A DNA stretch of 64,000 nt, taken from contig NZ_SMLB01000002.1 in assembly GCF_004349105.1 (NCBI RefSeq), positions 62,001-126,000 on the forward strand. The letters run 5' to 3'. The position numbers were made by a program, and so were the translations under genes. The notes below the pieces were generated by a model that saw nothing but the letters and a program-made list of their open reading frames with translations, was not told the origin of the DNA and ran no database searches. Below are positions 48,620 through 56,960 of this stretch, in pieces. Each line of letters opens with the position of its first letter. Position 1 is the stretch's first letter. This DNA is from Jiangella aurantiaca. Lineage in GTDB: Bacteria; Actinomycetota; Actinomycetes; Jiangellales; Jiangellaceae.

Positions 48620-50283
48620 AACTCTCCCGAGGATGTGAGGAGAACGGTCGCGGCTCCTGATGCCGCGACGTCGGCCACCTGCGCGGCGTCGAAGCCGGCG
48701 ATGGGGTTCCAGGTCCTGCCGCTGTCGGCCGACTCGGCCAGCACCGTTTCAGTGAGGGCGAACAGCCGGCCGCCGGCGCCGATGAGTCTGCGCAGCCGGC
48801 CCGCCGGTCCGTCGCCGGGGCGCCACCCGCGCTCACTGCCGTACACCCATCGGCCGTCGAACGCGGCGGCCGGCGGGTCGAGGGACAGCTGCACCGACGG
48901 ACGCGGCGTAGGCACGCGTCCCGAATGCGACCATGGACCGTCGACGCGGCCGCGCCACAGGTCCACGGCAGCACCGGGGGCGTCGTACGTGGCGGCCAGG
49001 ACGGTATCGGCCCGGGCGGCGAGCGCGAGCACCGTCGCCGTTCCCCATGGCGACGATAGGTTCACCCAGGTGCGGCCACCGTCGGCGGAGCGGAGCAGCC
49101 GCGCACCGTCGGCGCTGGCCGCCCACCAGGATCCGTCCTCTGCCGGTGCGAGGACGTGGACGAAGCCGGCATCACCAGGTAGCACGTTCACCCATGAGCG
49201 TCCCGCGTCGGTCGACCGCGCGAGGCCCCCGGGACCCGCCGCGAGCACGACGCCGTGCGGCCCGGCGGTGACGACGGACACCGGCCGAGGCGCCGCGACC
49301 ATCGGCACGCCCGCGACACACCGCACGACTCCGGCCATCGGCCCGTAGGCGAGTACCTCTGCACCGGTCACGACCAGCCTGGACACGTCGTGGACCGGAG
49401 GCGCACCGCCGCGGGGCGACCACGTCCGCCCGTCGTCACCGCTCGACACGAGACCCGAGCCTGTCCCGGCGATCAGCTCTCCCCCGGCAGCGATGGCGAG
49501 CGTGAACACCGGCTCCCGGTGCGCGCTGTCCCAGGTCTCCCCGCCGTCGGCCGAGCGCAGGATGCCGGCGTCCGTCGCGACCACCACGACATCGCCGTTC
49601 GTCTCCAGCGCCGACGGCACGGCACGAGCCGGGAGCGGGCCGCGCCGGGTCCAGGCCCGCCCGCCGTCGGAGGACACCAGTACCTCCCCGGTCTCGGCGG
49701 CGGCCCAGGCGACGTCGCCGTGCACGGCGAGCGCTGTCACGCCCAGACCGCTGGTACCGGCCACCTGCCGCCAGGCTCGGCCGGCGTTGGGTGAGGCGTG
49801 GATGCCGTCGTCGGTGCCGGCGAGCACCATGTGGTCGTCGACGAACGCCAAGGCCGACACGTCGTGGCTGGCCAGGCCGAAGCCGGCCGGCGCCCAGGTC
49901 CGGCCGTCGTCGGCGCTGCGCAGCACTCCGCTGCCCAGCGTGCCGGCGAGCGTGTTCCCGCCTGCGGCCACCAGCGACGTGACCGGTGCCGCGACGCCGT
50001 GCACGACCGCCCGCCGCCAGGTCCGGCCCCCGTCGCTCGATCGGGCGATGCCGCTGGCACCACCGGCGAGCAACACGCTACCGGCCCGGACGACGCCGGC
50101 GACCGCGCCGATCCCCGGGTCGGCAGCCGTCCACGATCCGTCTGGCGCTCCGATCGCGACCCCGCCGGCGCCGCCCACGATCACGTCACCGCTCGCGTTC
50201 GCACTCGTGGCCGGCTCGGAGAGGACGGCGAGGACGGCCGCCGGCACGTGGGCATCGGCGAGCCGTCGCCAGGCGTTCGTCAT
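48601..50283 (-). CDS. Asp-box (BNR/Ycf48-like) beta-propeller protein without signal peptide
   Basis: A 560-residue protein built from Asp-box repeats: at least nine copies are visible, such as SSDGGRTWRR, SADDGRTWAP, SSDGGRAWTR, SADGGETWDS, STDAGRSWVN and SADSGRTWNP, spaced about 40 residues apart. This predicts one or two beta-propellers like those of sialidases, Ycf48 and sortilin. The N-terminus (MTNAWRRLADAHVPAAVLAV) has no convincing signal peptide, so the protein is expected in the cytoplasm, unusual for such repeats. Start ATG overlaps the stop of the chaperonin-like gene (ATGA), so the two are translationally coupled. Longer openings upstream overlap that gene. Enzymatic function cannot be assigned; a binding or scaffolding role is possible. 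Confidence 0.85.
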   Translation of the reverse strand: MTNAWRRLADAHVPAAVLAVLSEPATSANASGDVIVGGAGGVAIGAPDGSWTAADPGIGAVAGVVRAGSVLLAGGASGIARSSDGGRTWRRAVVHGVAAPVTSLVAAGGNTLAGTLGSGVLRSADDGRTWAPAGFGLASHDVSALAFVDDHMVLAGTDDGIHASPNAGRAWRQVAGTSGLGVTALAVHGDVAWAAAETGEVLVSSDGGRAWTRRGPLPARAVPSALETNGDVVVVATDAGILRSADGGETWDSAHREPVFTLAIAAGGELIAGTGSGLVSSGDDGRTWSPRGGAPPVHDVSRLVVTGAEVLAYGPMAGVVRCVAGVPMVAAPRPVSVVTAGPHGVVLAAGPGGLARSTDAGRSWVNVLPGDAGFVHVLAPAEDGSWWAASADGARLLRSADGGRTWVNLSSPWGTATVLALAARADTVLAATYDAPGAAVDLWRGRVDGPWSHSGRVPTPRPSVQLSLDPPAAAFDGRWVYGSERGWRPGDGPAGRLRRLIGAGGRLFALTETVLAESADSGRTWNPIAGFDAAQVADVAASGAATVLLTSSGELWTTAG

Positions 50284-51881
50284 GACGCCGCCCGTCTCCG
50301 CGCAGTGACCACGGCGGCGCTGCTCACGAGCGTCGCCGTGAGACTGCCGGCGGCCTCGACCGCCCCCGTCAGAACCCCGGCCGCGTCCAGGACGCCCGCC
50401 TTGGCCATCGGCGCGAACTCGCCCTGCTGGGCGTCGAATCCCCATCCCTGGCCGAGATCGGCGATTCGCGCCAGCGCCAGGTCTGGATGCGGTGCCTCGT
50501 GCCGGCTCCGGTAGTTGTCGACCAGCTGGCGCAGCGGCGCGCTCAGGGCCGTGGCCACGAGGTCGACGCCCCATGCCTCGTCGATGCCGGCACAGCCGGA
50601 ACGGGCGGCGCGGACGGCCTCGGCGCACTCGAGGAGGGCCACGCCGCCGCCCGGCACCGCCCCACCGCGCGCCGCCAGTTCGAGCACCCGCTGCGCCTTC
50701 GCGACGCGGTCCGCGCGCAACTGCCGTTCGCCCGCCGTGTATCCGCCGACGACGATCACCCCTTGGGCACCCGACAGGCGGGCGATCCGCATCCGGGCCG
50801 CCCGCCATTCGTCGGAGCCGCGTTCGATCGCCGCCGCCCGTCCGAGCAGCTGGCCGGCTCGCGCTTCGGCGCCGGCCGGCGTGCCCGCACCTCCGCTGAC
50901 GGTCACGTGCCGCCGGGTGAGAACGACGAGCCGGGCCCGCCCGCAGTCAGCCGGGCGGAGCGTTCGAGGCGGTCGCCCCAGGACGTCGCCGAGCACCGTA
51001 GCGCCGGTCAAGAGTGCGAGGTCGGCGATGTCATCTGGAACCTGCCGCTCGACCGAGGCCAGCCGCATCGGGATGATCGTCGATCGCGCCCTGTTGCCGA
51101 GCACGGCGGCCTTCGCCGCGCTCTCGATCCCGCGCACGACCAGCAGCAGCGGCCGCCGCGACGCCAGCGCGTGTTCCAGCGCCGGTACGACGTCCTCGAC
51201 CGCCGTGAGCGTTGCGTCCGCGACCACGATCTCCGGGTCCCGGAGCGCCACGTCTGTCGATCCGTCCGGCACCACCTCGCGGAACGCCGGCTTGGCGCGC
51301 CACCTCGCGCCGTCGACGTACCCGCGCTCGACACCGGGTGTGGAGCGTTCCTCGACGATCAAACCGGCCCGCTCGCCGAGCAGACCGAACAGCTCGGCGA
51401 GCACCTCGCTCACCTCGCTGTCGTGACACGCTCCGGCCGCGAGCCGGCGCAGGTCGTCGTCACTGCTGACGGCCGTGGCCGTGGCGGTGAGCGCCGCACT
51501 TGCCGCCGTCACGCCGCGTTCGATGCCACGACGCAGCGACACCGGATGTGCGCCGGCCACGACCAGCCGGCTCGCCTGGGCCACCATCGAGCGGGCCAGC
51601 ACCGCCACGGTCGCCGCGCCGTCGCCGTACCGTCGGCGGGTGGCCAGGCACGTGTCACGCAGGGCCATCACCCCGGCGTGCCCGCGCCGGTCGGGCAGGC
51701 CGGTGATCCGGCGGGCCAGCAGTCCGCCGTCCTCGACGACCTCCGGCAGCGCCCGGCCGCTGTCGAGGAGCACCGTGCCGGCGACCGGGCCGTAGGTGCG
51801 GGCCAGCACCGCACCCAGCGTCTCGACTCCGGCCGCGAGTGACGCGACGGCGGCCGCCCCGCCGTCCCGGAGCTCACGCAC
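50280..51881 (-). CDS. Divergent GroEL/Cpn60-like chaperonin homologue
   Basis: A 533-residue protein that aligns by eye with group I chaperonins over its length. Equatorial motifs: RTYGPVAGTVLLD (GroEL TLGPKGRNVVLD), VEDGGLLARRI with D51, YGDGAATVAVLARSMV with D87 at the GroEL D87 position, and AGAHPVSLRRGIERGV. Apical: PLLLVVRGIESAAKAAVLGN and IADLALLTGATVLGD. C-terminal: RMRIARLSG, VPGGGVALLE and GFDAQQGEFAPMAKAGVLDA. At GroEL D398, needed for ATP hydrolysis, this protein has K395. The start is GTG at 51881, overlapping the ATPase gene stop by 8 nt; it gives the normal chaperonin length. No groES accompanies it. It is coupled to the beta-propeller gene. It may assist assembly of a protein in this operon; that is inference. 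Confidence 0.88.
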   Translation of the reverse strand: MRELRDGGAAAVASLAAGVETLGAVLARTYGPVAGTVLLDSGRALPEVVEDGGLLARRITGLPDRRGHAGVMALRDTCLATRRRYGDGAATVAVLARSMVAQASRLVVAGAHPVSLRRGIERGVTAASAALTATATAVSSDDDLRRLAAGACHDSEVSEVLAELFGLLGERAGLIVEERSTPGVERGYVDGARWRAKPAFREVVPDGSTDVALRDPEIVVADATLTAVEDVVPALEHALASRRPLLLVVRGIESAAKAAVLGNRARSTIIPMRLASVERQVPDDIADLALLTGATVLGDVLGRPPRTLRPADCGRARLVVLTRRHVTVSGGAGTPAGAEARAGQLLGRAAAIERGSDEWRAARMRIARLSGAQGVIVVGGYTAGERQLRADRVAKAQRVLELAARGGAVPGGGVALLECAEAVRAARSGCAGIDEAWGVDLVATALSAPLRQLVDNYRSRHEAPHPDLALARIADLGQGWGFDAQQGEFAPMAKAGVLDAAGVLTGAVEAAGSLTATLVSSAAVVTARRRAAS

Positions 51882-52941
51882 GCGGGATCGCCTGCTCGGT
51901 GACCGGGTCGAAGAGATGAACGTGACCGTCGACGTCGAACGCCACCGGATCACCGGGTCCGATCGGCAGGTCGTCCTCGAGCACCGCCGTCACCTCGGTC
52001 CCGTCACCCGTGGTGAACCGGACGATCTGCTCGACGAAGCCCTCCTCGACGTCGACCACGGTTCCGGACAACGCCGCGGACGCGGTGTGTGCCGGCCGCA
52101 TCGACTCGGGCCGGAACCCGACGATGACCCGGCCGGATCCGGAGCGGGCGACCCGCTCGATCGGCACCTCGACGCCGGAGGCGCGGGCCACGCCGCCATC
52201 GAGCGCCGCCGGAACCAGGTTCATCGGCGGGCTGCCCACGAAACGCGCCACGAAGGTGTTCGCCGGCGCCGACAGCAGCTCGTCGGGCGTGCTGACCTGC
52301 TGCACCCGCCCATGCGACATCACCGCTACCAGGTCGGCCATGGCAAAGGCCTCGCTCTGGTCGTGGGTGACGTAGACACTGGGCCGCTTCTTCTCGCGGT
52401 GCACCGCGACGATGTCGCGCCGGGCGTGATGGCGCAGCTTCGGGTCGAGGTTGGACAGCGGTTCGTCGAACAGGTAGGCGTCGGCGTCCTTGACCATGGC
52501 CCTGGCCAGAGCCACTCGCTGCTGCTCGCCGCCGGACAGGTCCTGGGTCGACCGGCCCAGCATCTCGCCGAGGCCGAGCTTGCCGGCCGCCTCCACCACG
52601 CGCCGCTGGATCTCGTCCTTCGGCAGGCCGCCGCGAGACTCCAGGCCGTAGGCGATGTTGCCGCGGACGTCCATGGCCGGATACAGGCCGTAGTCCTGGA
52701 AGACCATGCCGAGGTTGCGCTGGCGCGGCGGCAGTGTATGGATCTCCCGTCCGTCGAGCAGGATCTGGCCGGCGTCCGGCCGCTCCAGCCCGCAGATCAG
52801 GCGCAGGAGGGTCGACTTCCCGCTGCCGGACGTGCCGAGGATGACGAAGAGCTCACCCGTGGCGACGGTGAAGCTGACGTCGTCGACCGCCTGATGACCG
52901 CCGAGCCGCTTCGAAACGCCCCGGACCTCGAGCTCACCCAT
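51874..52941 (-). CDS. MalK/UgpC-type ABC ATPase, third in the operon
   Basis: A 355-residue sugar ABC ATPase with TOBE-type C-terminal domain. Walker A GTSGSGKST (about residues 34-42), Q-loop FQDYGLYPAM, signature LSGGEQQRVALARAM, Walker B AYLFDEPLSNLD, switch VTHDQSEAFA. Residues about 235-355 form the OB/TOBE regulatory part, ending DVDGHVHLFDPVTEQAIPRA. Adjacent operon members are a DUF624-like membrane protein (8-nt overlap) and the chaperonin-like protein (8-nt overlap). Two further ATPases of the same class lie upstream in the operon, more than the one or two that the two permeases need. Confidence 0.93.
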   Translation of the reverse strand: MGELEVRGVSKRLGGHQAVDDVSFTVATGELFVILGTSGSGKSTLLRLICGLERPDAGQILLDGREIHTLPPRQRNLGMVFQDYGLYPAMDVRGNIAYGLESRGGLPKDEIQRRVVEAAGKLGLGEMLGRSTQDLSGGEQQRVALARAMVKDADAYLFDEPLSNLDPKLRHHARRDIVAVHREKKRPSVYVTHDQSEAFAMADLVAVMSHGRVQQVSTPDELLSAPANTFVARFVGSPPMNLVPAALDGGVARASGVEVPIERVARSGSGRVIVGFRPESMRPAHTASAALSGTVVDVEEGFVEQIVRFTTGDGTEVTAVLEDDLPIGPGDPVAFDVDGHVHLFDPVTEQAIPRA

Positions 52942-53620
52942 CCATGCCTCCCGCGTGATCGACCAGGTTCGTGTGGAGCAACCCCAGCACCGCCGGCACC
53001 GCCAGAGCCATGCCCGCGATCGTCAGCACACCGATGGCGACGAACACCAGCGTGACGAGGCCGACCCCCGCCGCCAGAGCCGGGGAGCGCCAGGCCAGCA
53101 GCAGCGATCCCCGCAGCACACCGACGGTGCTCGCGTCGGGCACCCGGGCCAGCAACGGACCCCAGAACATCGACGCCGTGAGCGCCAGCAGCGTCGCGAC
53201 CTGCGCCACCACCGCGGCGACGGGGTGCAGACCGGTCGCGAAGATCGCGGTCAGCACCAGCGCGGTGACGGCCCCGTACAGCGGGCCCAGGACGCGCAGG
53301 CTCGTCAGCCAGCTCGATCGCACCGCGTCGATCGCCGCGCGTACACCCACCTCGTCGCCGTCCAGGGCCGTGGCCGCGAGCCGGTACAGCGCACCGGTCG
53401 CGGGCACCACGGCCAGGCTCGACACGACGAACATGACCGCCCGCACCCCAGCCGGCAGCCCGGGCAGCGCGAACGCCGCCGCCGCCGGCGCCAGCGTGAC
53501 GGCCCAGGCAAGGCTCACCCCGACCATCCGCTCGACCTGCTCGCCGAACACCGCCAGGGCACCGATCACCGGCCCGCGGTGGTTCTCGCGGACGATGCCG
53601 GCGTCGTCGAAGAACGGCAT
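52934..53620 (-). CDS. DUF624 (YesL-like) membrane protein
   Basis: A 228-residue protein with about five or six hydrophobic helices (for example VSLAWAVTLAPAAAAFAL and LGPLYGAVTALVLTAIFATG). The PATGALYRLAATALDGDEVG stretch near residues 74-93 corresponds to the PATAALYY...G motif of DUF624/YesL proteins, which accompany sugar ABC importers in Bacillus and actinomycetes; function unknown. It sits between two ABC ATPase genes, overlapping the downstream one by 8 nt and 3 nt from the upstream one. Confidence 0.75.
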   Translation of the reverse strand: MPFFDDAGIVRENHRGPVIGALAVFGEQVERMVGVSLAWAVTLAPAAAAFALPGLPAGVRAVMFVVSSLAVVPATGALYRLAATALDGDEVGVRAAIDAVRSSWLTSLRVLGPLYGAVTALVLTAIFATGLHPVAAVVAQVATLLALTASMFWGPLLARVPDASTVGVLRGSLLLAWRSPALAAGVGLVTLVFVAIGVLTIAGMALAVPAVLGLLHTNLVDHAGGMDG

Positions 53621-53623
53621 GGC

Positions 53624-54757
53624 CTACGCAGCCCGCGCGTCCACGAGCACGGAGCGCTCGGTCACCGCGTCGAACAGGTGCACCTTTTCCAGGTCGACGG
53701 CGAGGGGCACCTCCTGGCCGACGAAGCGGTCCGGCAGCCGGGCGCCGAAGCTGGCGGCGACGTCGAGATCACCGGCCGGACCCGGCATCGTCGCGTAGAC
53801 CGTCGAGCCCGCCGTCGTCGGCTCGACCAGGTCGACCCGCGCCGTCATCGTGTTGTGCTCGCCGACCTCGAACGGCGCCTGCCGCGGCGGATGCAGGTCC
53901 TCGGGCCGGATTCCGGCGGTGATCGGCCCGCCCACGTGGCCGGCCAGGGCCCTTGCCCTGGACGGCGGCAACCGCAGCGAGAACGCCGGAGCCTCGAGCC
54001 ACACGTCCTCGACCTCGGCGCGCAGCGTGGCCTGGAACAGGTTGATGCTCGGGGTGCCGATGAAGTACGCCACGAACGTGCTGACCGGGTTCTCGTACAG
54101 CTCCCTGGGCGTGCCCACCTGCTCGATCCTCCCCGAGCGCATCACAGCCATCCTGTCGGCCATCGACATCGCCTCGGACTGGTCGTGCGTGACGTAGACC
54201 GTCGGCTTCCGCTGCCGCTGGTGCAGGGCGAGGATGTCCTCGCGGGCCTGGTGCCGAAGCTGGGCGTCGAGGTTGGACAGCGGTTCGTCGTACAGGTACG
54301 CCTGCGCGTCGCGCACCAGCGCCCGGGCGAGCGCCACCCGCTGCCGCTCGCCGCCGGACAACTGCCGCGGTTTGCGGCGCAGCAGGTGCTCGATCCGGAA
54401 CGTCGCCGCCGCGTCGGGCACTCTCTGCCTGATCACCGACGAGGCCAACCGCCGCGACCGCAGTCCGTAGGCGATGTTCTCGTGCACCGACAGGTGCGGG
54501 AAGATCGCGTAGTCCTGGAACACCATCGCGATGTCGCGGTCGCGTGGCCGGGTCTCGTTGACGACGACGGAGTTCATCCGCAGCTCGCCGTCGTCGATCG
54601 ACTCCAGGCCGGCGATCATCCGCAGCGTGGTGGTCTTGCCGCAGCCGGACGGACCGACCAGGACGAAGAACTCGCTCTCGCCCACCTCGAAGTCGACGCC
54701 GTCGACGGCGGCCTTGTCCCCGAACCGCTTGGTCAGCCGGGAGGCGGTGATGGTCAC
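53624..54757 (-). CDS. MalK/UgpC-type ABC ATPase, second in the operon
   Basis: A 377-residue ATPase: Walker A GPSGCGKTT (about residues 36-44), Q-loop FQDYAIFPHL, signature LSGGERQRVALARAL, Walker B AYLYDEPLSNLD, switch VTHDQSEAMS, then a C-terminal TOBE domain to VDLEKVHLFDAVTERSVLVD. The start has TTGAAGGAG on the minus strand at about 54765-54773. It follows the first ATPase gene after a 50-nt gap, the largest interior gap of the operon. Confidence 0.93.
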   Translation of the reverse strand: MTITASRLTKRFGDKAAVDGVDFEVGESEFFVLVGPSGCGKTTTLRMIAGLESIDDGELRMNSVVVNETRPRDRDIAMVFQDYAIFPHLSVHENIAYGLRSRRLASSVIRQRVPDAAATFRIEHLLRRKPRQLSGGERQRVALARALVRDAQAYLYDEPLSNLDAQLRHQAREDILALHQRQRKPTVYVTHDQSEAMSMADRMAVMRSGRIEQVGTPRELYENPVSTFVAYFIGTPSINLFQATLRAEVEDVWLEAPAFSLRLPPSRARALAGHVGGPITAGIRPEDLHPPRQAPFEVGEHNTMTARVDLVEPTTAGSTVYATMPGPAGDLDVAASFGARLPDRFVGQEVPLAVDLEKVHLFDAVTERSVLVDARAA

Positions 54758-54807
54758 GTCCTACTCCTTCAAGCCGTTTCAAAAGTCGGGTGGCCGGGAG
54801 AACACTG

Positions 54808-55929
54808 TCAGAAGAACTCGGGCGCTCCGGGCGTGTGCAGCGCGTGCTCGCCGTCGGCGGCGAAGAACGTGGCGGCCTCCCAGTCGGGCGTGAGCCACAG
54901 CACGTCGCCTGCGGTCCCGGCCGGCGCGACGACGGTCACCCGCGCACCCGACACCGTCCCGTGCGCCAGGGTCAGCCGCTCGGCGGGCACGGACTCGATG
55001 CGGTCGACGGCCATCCGGGCACCGCCGCCGGACTCCGCGCCGGCGAATCGCCAGGCCTCCGGCCGCACCCCGATCCGTACCGGGCCCGGCTCCAGCCGGT
55101 CCGCGAGCACGGCCGGGAGCGGCCAGGCGGCCTCGCCGAACCGGACCGTGCGATCGGCGACGGTCGCCGGCAGCACGGCCAGGGGGCGGCTGCCGAAGAA
55201 CGTGGCGACGAACAGGTTCACCGGCGAGTAGTACAGCTCGTCGAACGTGCCGATCTGGACCACCCGGCCGGCTCGCATCAGCGCGATCCGGTCCCCCATG
55301 AAGACCGCCTCCTGCTGGTCGTGCGTCACGAACATCGTCGTGATGCCGTACCGCTTGAGCAGCTTCGCCATCTCCATGCGCGTGCTCTCGCGCAGCTTCG
55401 CGTCGAGGTTGACGATCGGCTCGTCCATCAGGAACAGCGTGGGGTCGCGGACGATACAGCGAGCGATCGCCACCCGCTGCTGCTCGCCACCCGACAACGT
55501 GGTCGTCTGCTGCCCGAGCAGCAGCTCGAACCCGACGCCCATGATGTCGGCGATCTCCTTCGCCCGCGCCCGTGCCTCGTCCTCGGTGCGGCGGTGGACG
55601 TCGAAGTAGTACTTGAGGTTCCCGGCGCCCTTCATGGTCGGATACAGCGCGTAGTCCTGGAACACCATGCCGATGCCGCGGTCCTGCGGTGCGACGTCGG
55701 CGACGTCGTGCTCGTCGTAGTGGACGGTGCCGCAGTCGGCCGTCTCCAGGCCCGCGACCAGCCGCAGCAGCGTGCTCTTGCCGCAGCCGGACGGCCCGAC
55801 GACGCTGACCGTCTCGCCGTCGGCGATGTCGAGGCTGATGTGGTCCAGCGCCGGCGGCTCGTCCGAGGCGACCCGCAGGCTGCCCTCGCGCAGGTACCGC
55901 TTGGTGACGTCAGCCAGCCGGATCCTCAT
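54808..55929 (-). CDS. MalK/UgpC-type ABC ATPase, first in the operon
   Basis: A 373-residue ATPase: Walker A GPSGCGKST (about residues 44-52), Q-loop FQDYALYPTM, signature LSGGEQQRVAIARCI, Walker B LFLMDEPIVNLD (D-loop IVNLD in place of LSNLD), switch VTHDQQEAVF, with a shorter, divergent C-terminal domain. Because it directly follows the permease genes by 11 nt, it is the most probable engine of this importer; the other two may be paralogues with distinct roles. Confidence 0.93.
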   Translation of the reverse strand: MRIRLADVTKRYLREGSLRVASDEPPALDHISLDIADGETVSVVGPSGCGKSTLLRLVAGLETADCGTVHYDEHDVADVAPQDRGIGMVFQDYALYPTMKGAGNLKYYFDVHRRTEDEARARAKEIADIMGVGFELLLGQQTTTLSGGEQQRVAIARCIVRDPTLFLMDEPIVNLDAKLRESTRMEMAKLLKRYGITTMFVTHDQQEAVFMGDRIALMRAGRVVQIGTFDELYYSPVNLFVATFFGSRPLAVLPATVADRTVRFGEAAWPLPAVLADRLEPGPVRIGVRPEAWRFAGAESGGGARMAVDRIESVPAERLTLAHGTVSGARVTVVAPAGTAGDVLWLTPDWEAATFFAADGEHALHTPGAPEFF

Positions 55930-55940
55930 CTCTCACCCCC

Positions 55941-56960
55941 TTACTTCAGTCCGCGGATCTTGATACCACGCAGCAGGTACTCGCGGCAGACGAGGAACGC
56001 GATGAAGATCGGGATCGACTGCAGGATGGCCAGCACCATCATCCCGTTCCACGTCAGGCCGGAGTTGAGCAAGTCGCTCATCCCCTCCGCCTGGGCGGCC
56101 GCGCCGCCGCCCGTCGTGCCCTTCGTGCTCAGCCGGTCGATCAGCTGATAGGTCGCCACGGACATCGTCACCTTGTCCGGGCTCTGCAGTGTGACCAGCT
56201 GCCACAAGAAGTTGTCCCACACCGAGCCGAAGCTCATGTAGGCGGTGACCGCGAACACGGGCACCGCCATCGGCATCACGATGCGGCGGAAGATGTTCAG
56301 TTCCGAGCCGCCGTCGACGCGGGCGGCATTGATCACCGAGTCGGGGATGGTGTCGAAGAACCCTTTGAACAGCAGGAAGTTGAACGGCACGAAGATGGCC
56401 GGCAGGATCACCGCCCACGGTGTGTCCCACAGTCGCAGCGTGGGGAACTCCGAGTCGGTTCCCGGAATCGTCGGCGCGTCCGGCAACGTGAACGGGAAGT
56501 TGAGCGTGAGCAGGTACATCGGCACCAGCGTCACGACGAACGGCACCATCATCGTCCCGATGAAGAACAGGAACGACAGCCGCGCACTGCGCCCGCTCTG
56601 CAATTTGCTGTTGGCATAGGCCGCCAGCGCCGTCACCGGGAGTCCGAGCCCGACGGCGAGCAGGGTGATGAACGCCGAGTTGACGAAATAGACCCAGAAC
56701 GGCTCCTGCACCAGCTGGACGATCTCGGCGTTGTCGCCGATCTGCAGGACGAGCTTCCAGGCGTCCAGGGTGATCGCGGACGGGATGAAGGTCGGCGGCG
56801 TGCTGACCACCTCGGCGCCTGGCTTCAGCGAGGTGCTGACGATGTAGTAGAAGGGCAGCAGGTGCAGGAGCACGCCGAGGCCGAGGAACGCGGCGATGGC
56901 GGCGCGGCTGAGCCGGAGCTTCGGTTGCCGCATCCCGACCTTCGGGAGCAGGGCCGCCAT
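55941..56960 (-). CDS. Sugar ABC transporter permease (MalG/UgpE type)
   Basis: A 339-residue permease, longer than usual (about 275) because of a roughly 50-residue insertion between helices, with a QAEGMSDLLNSGLTW stretch near residue 290. First helix AIAAFLGLGVLLHLLPFYYI; EAA loop IPDSVINAARVDGGSELNIF, then RRIVMPMAVP. Start ATG at 56960 shares a base with the upstream permease stop. The C-terminus (EYLLRGIKIRGLK) matches the normal end of the MalG side. Confidence 0.92.
   Translation of the reverse strand: MAALLPKVGMRQPKLRLSRAAIAAFLGLGVLLHLLPFYYIVSTSLKPGAEVVSTPPTFIPSAITLDAWKLVLQIGDNAEIVQLVQEPFWVYFVNSAFITLLAVGLGLPVTALAAYANSKLQSGRSARLSFLFFIGTMMVPFVVTLVPMYLLTLNFPFTLPDAPTIPGTDSEFPTLRLWDTPWAVILPAIFVPFNFLLFKGFFDTIPDSVINAARVDGGSELNIFRRIVMPMAVPVFAVTAYMSFGSVWDNFLWQLVTLQSPDKVTMSVATYQLIDRLSTKGTTGGGAAAQAEGMSDLLNSGLTWNGMMVLAILQSIPIFIAFLVCREYLLRGIKIRGLK

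Noticed and set aside
54766-54785. CCTTCAAGCC shared with the operator-like repeat at 59739
   Set aside because: On the minus strand it is the ribosome-binding site of the ABC ATPase gene (GAAGGAG); the right half does not match, so the similarity is incidental.
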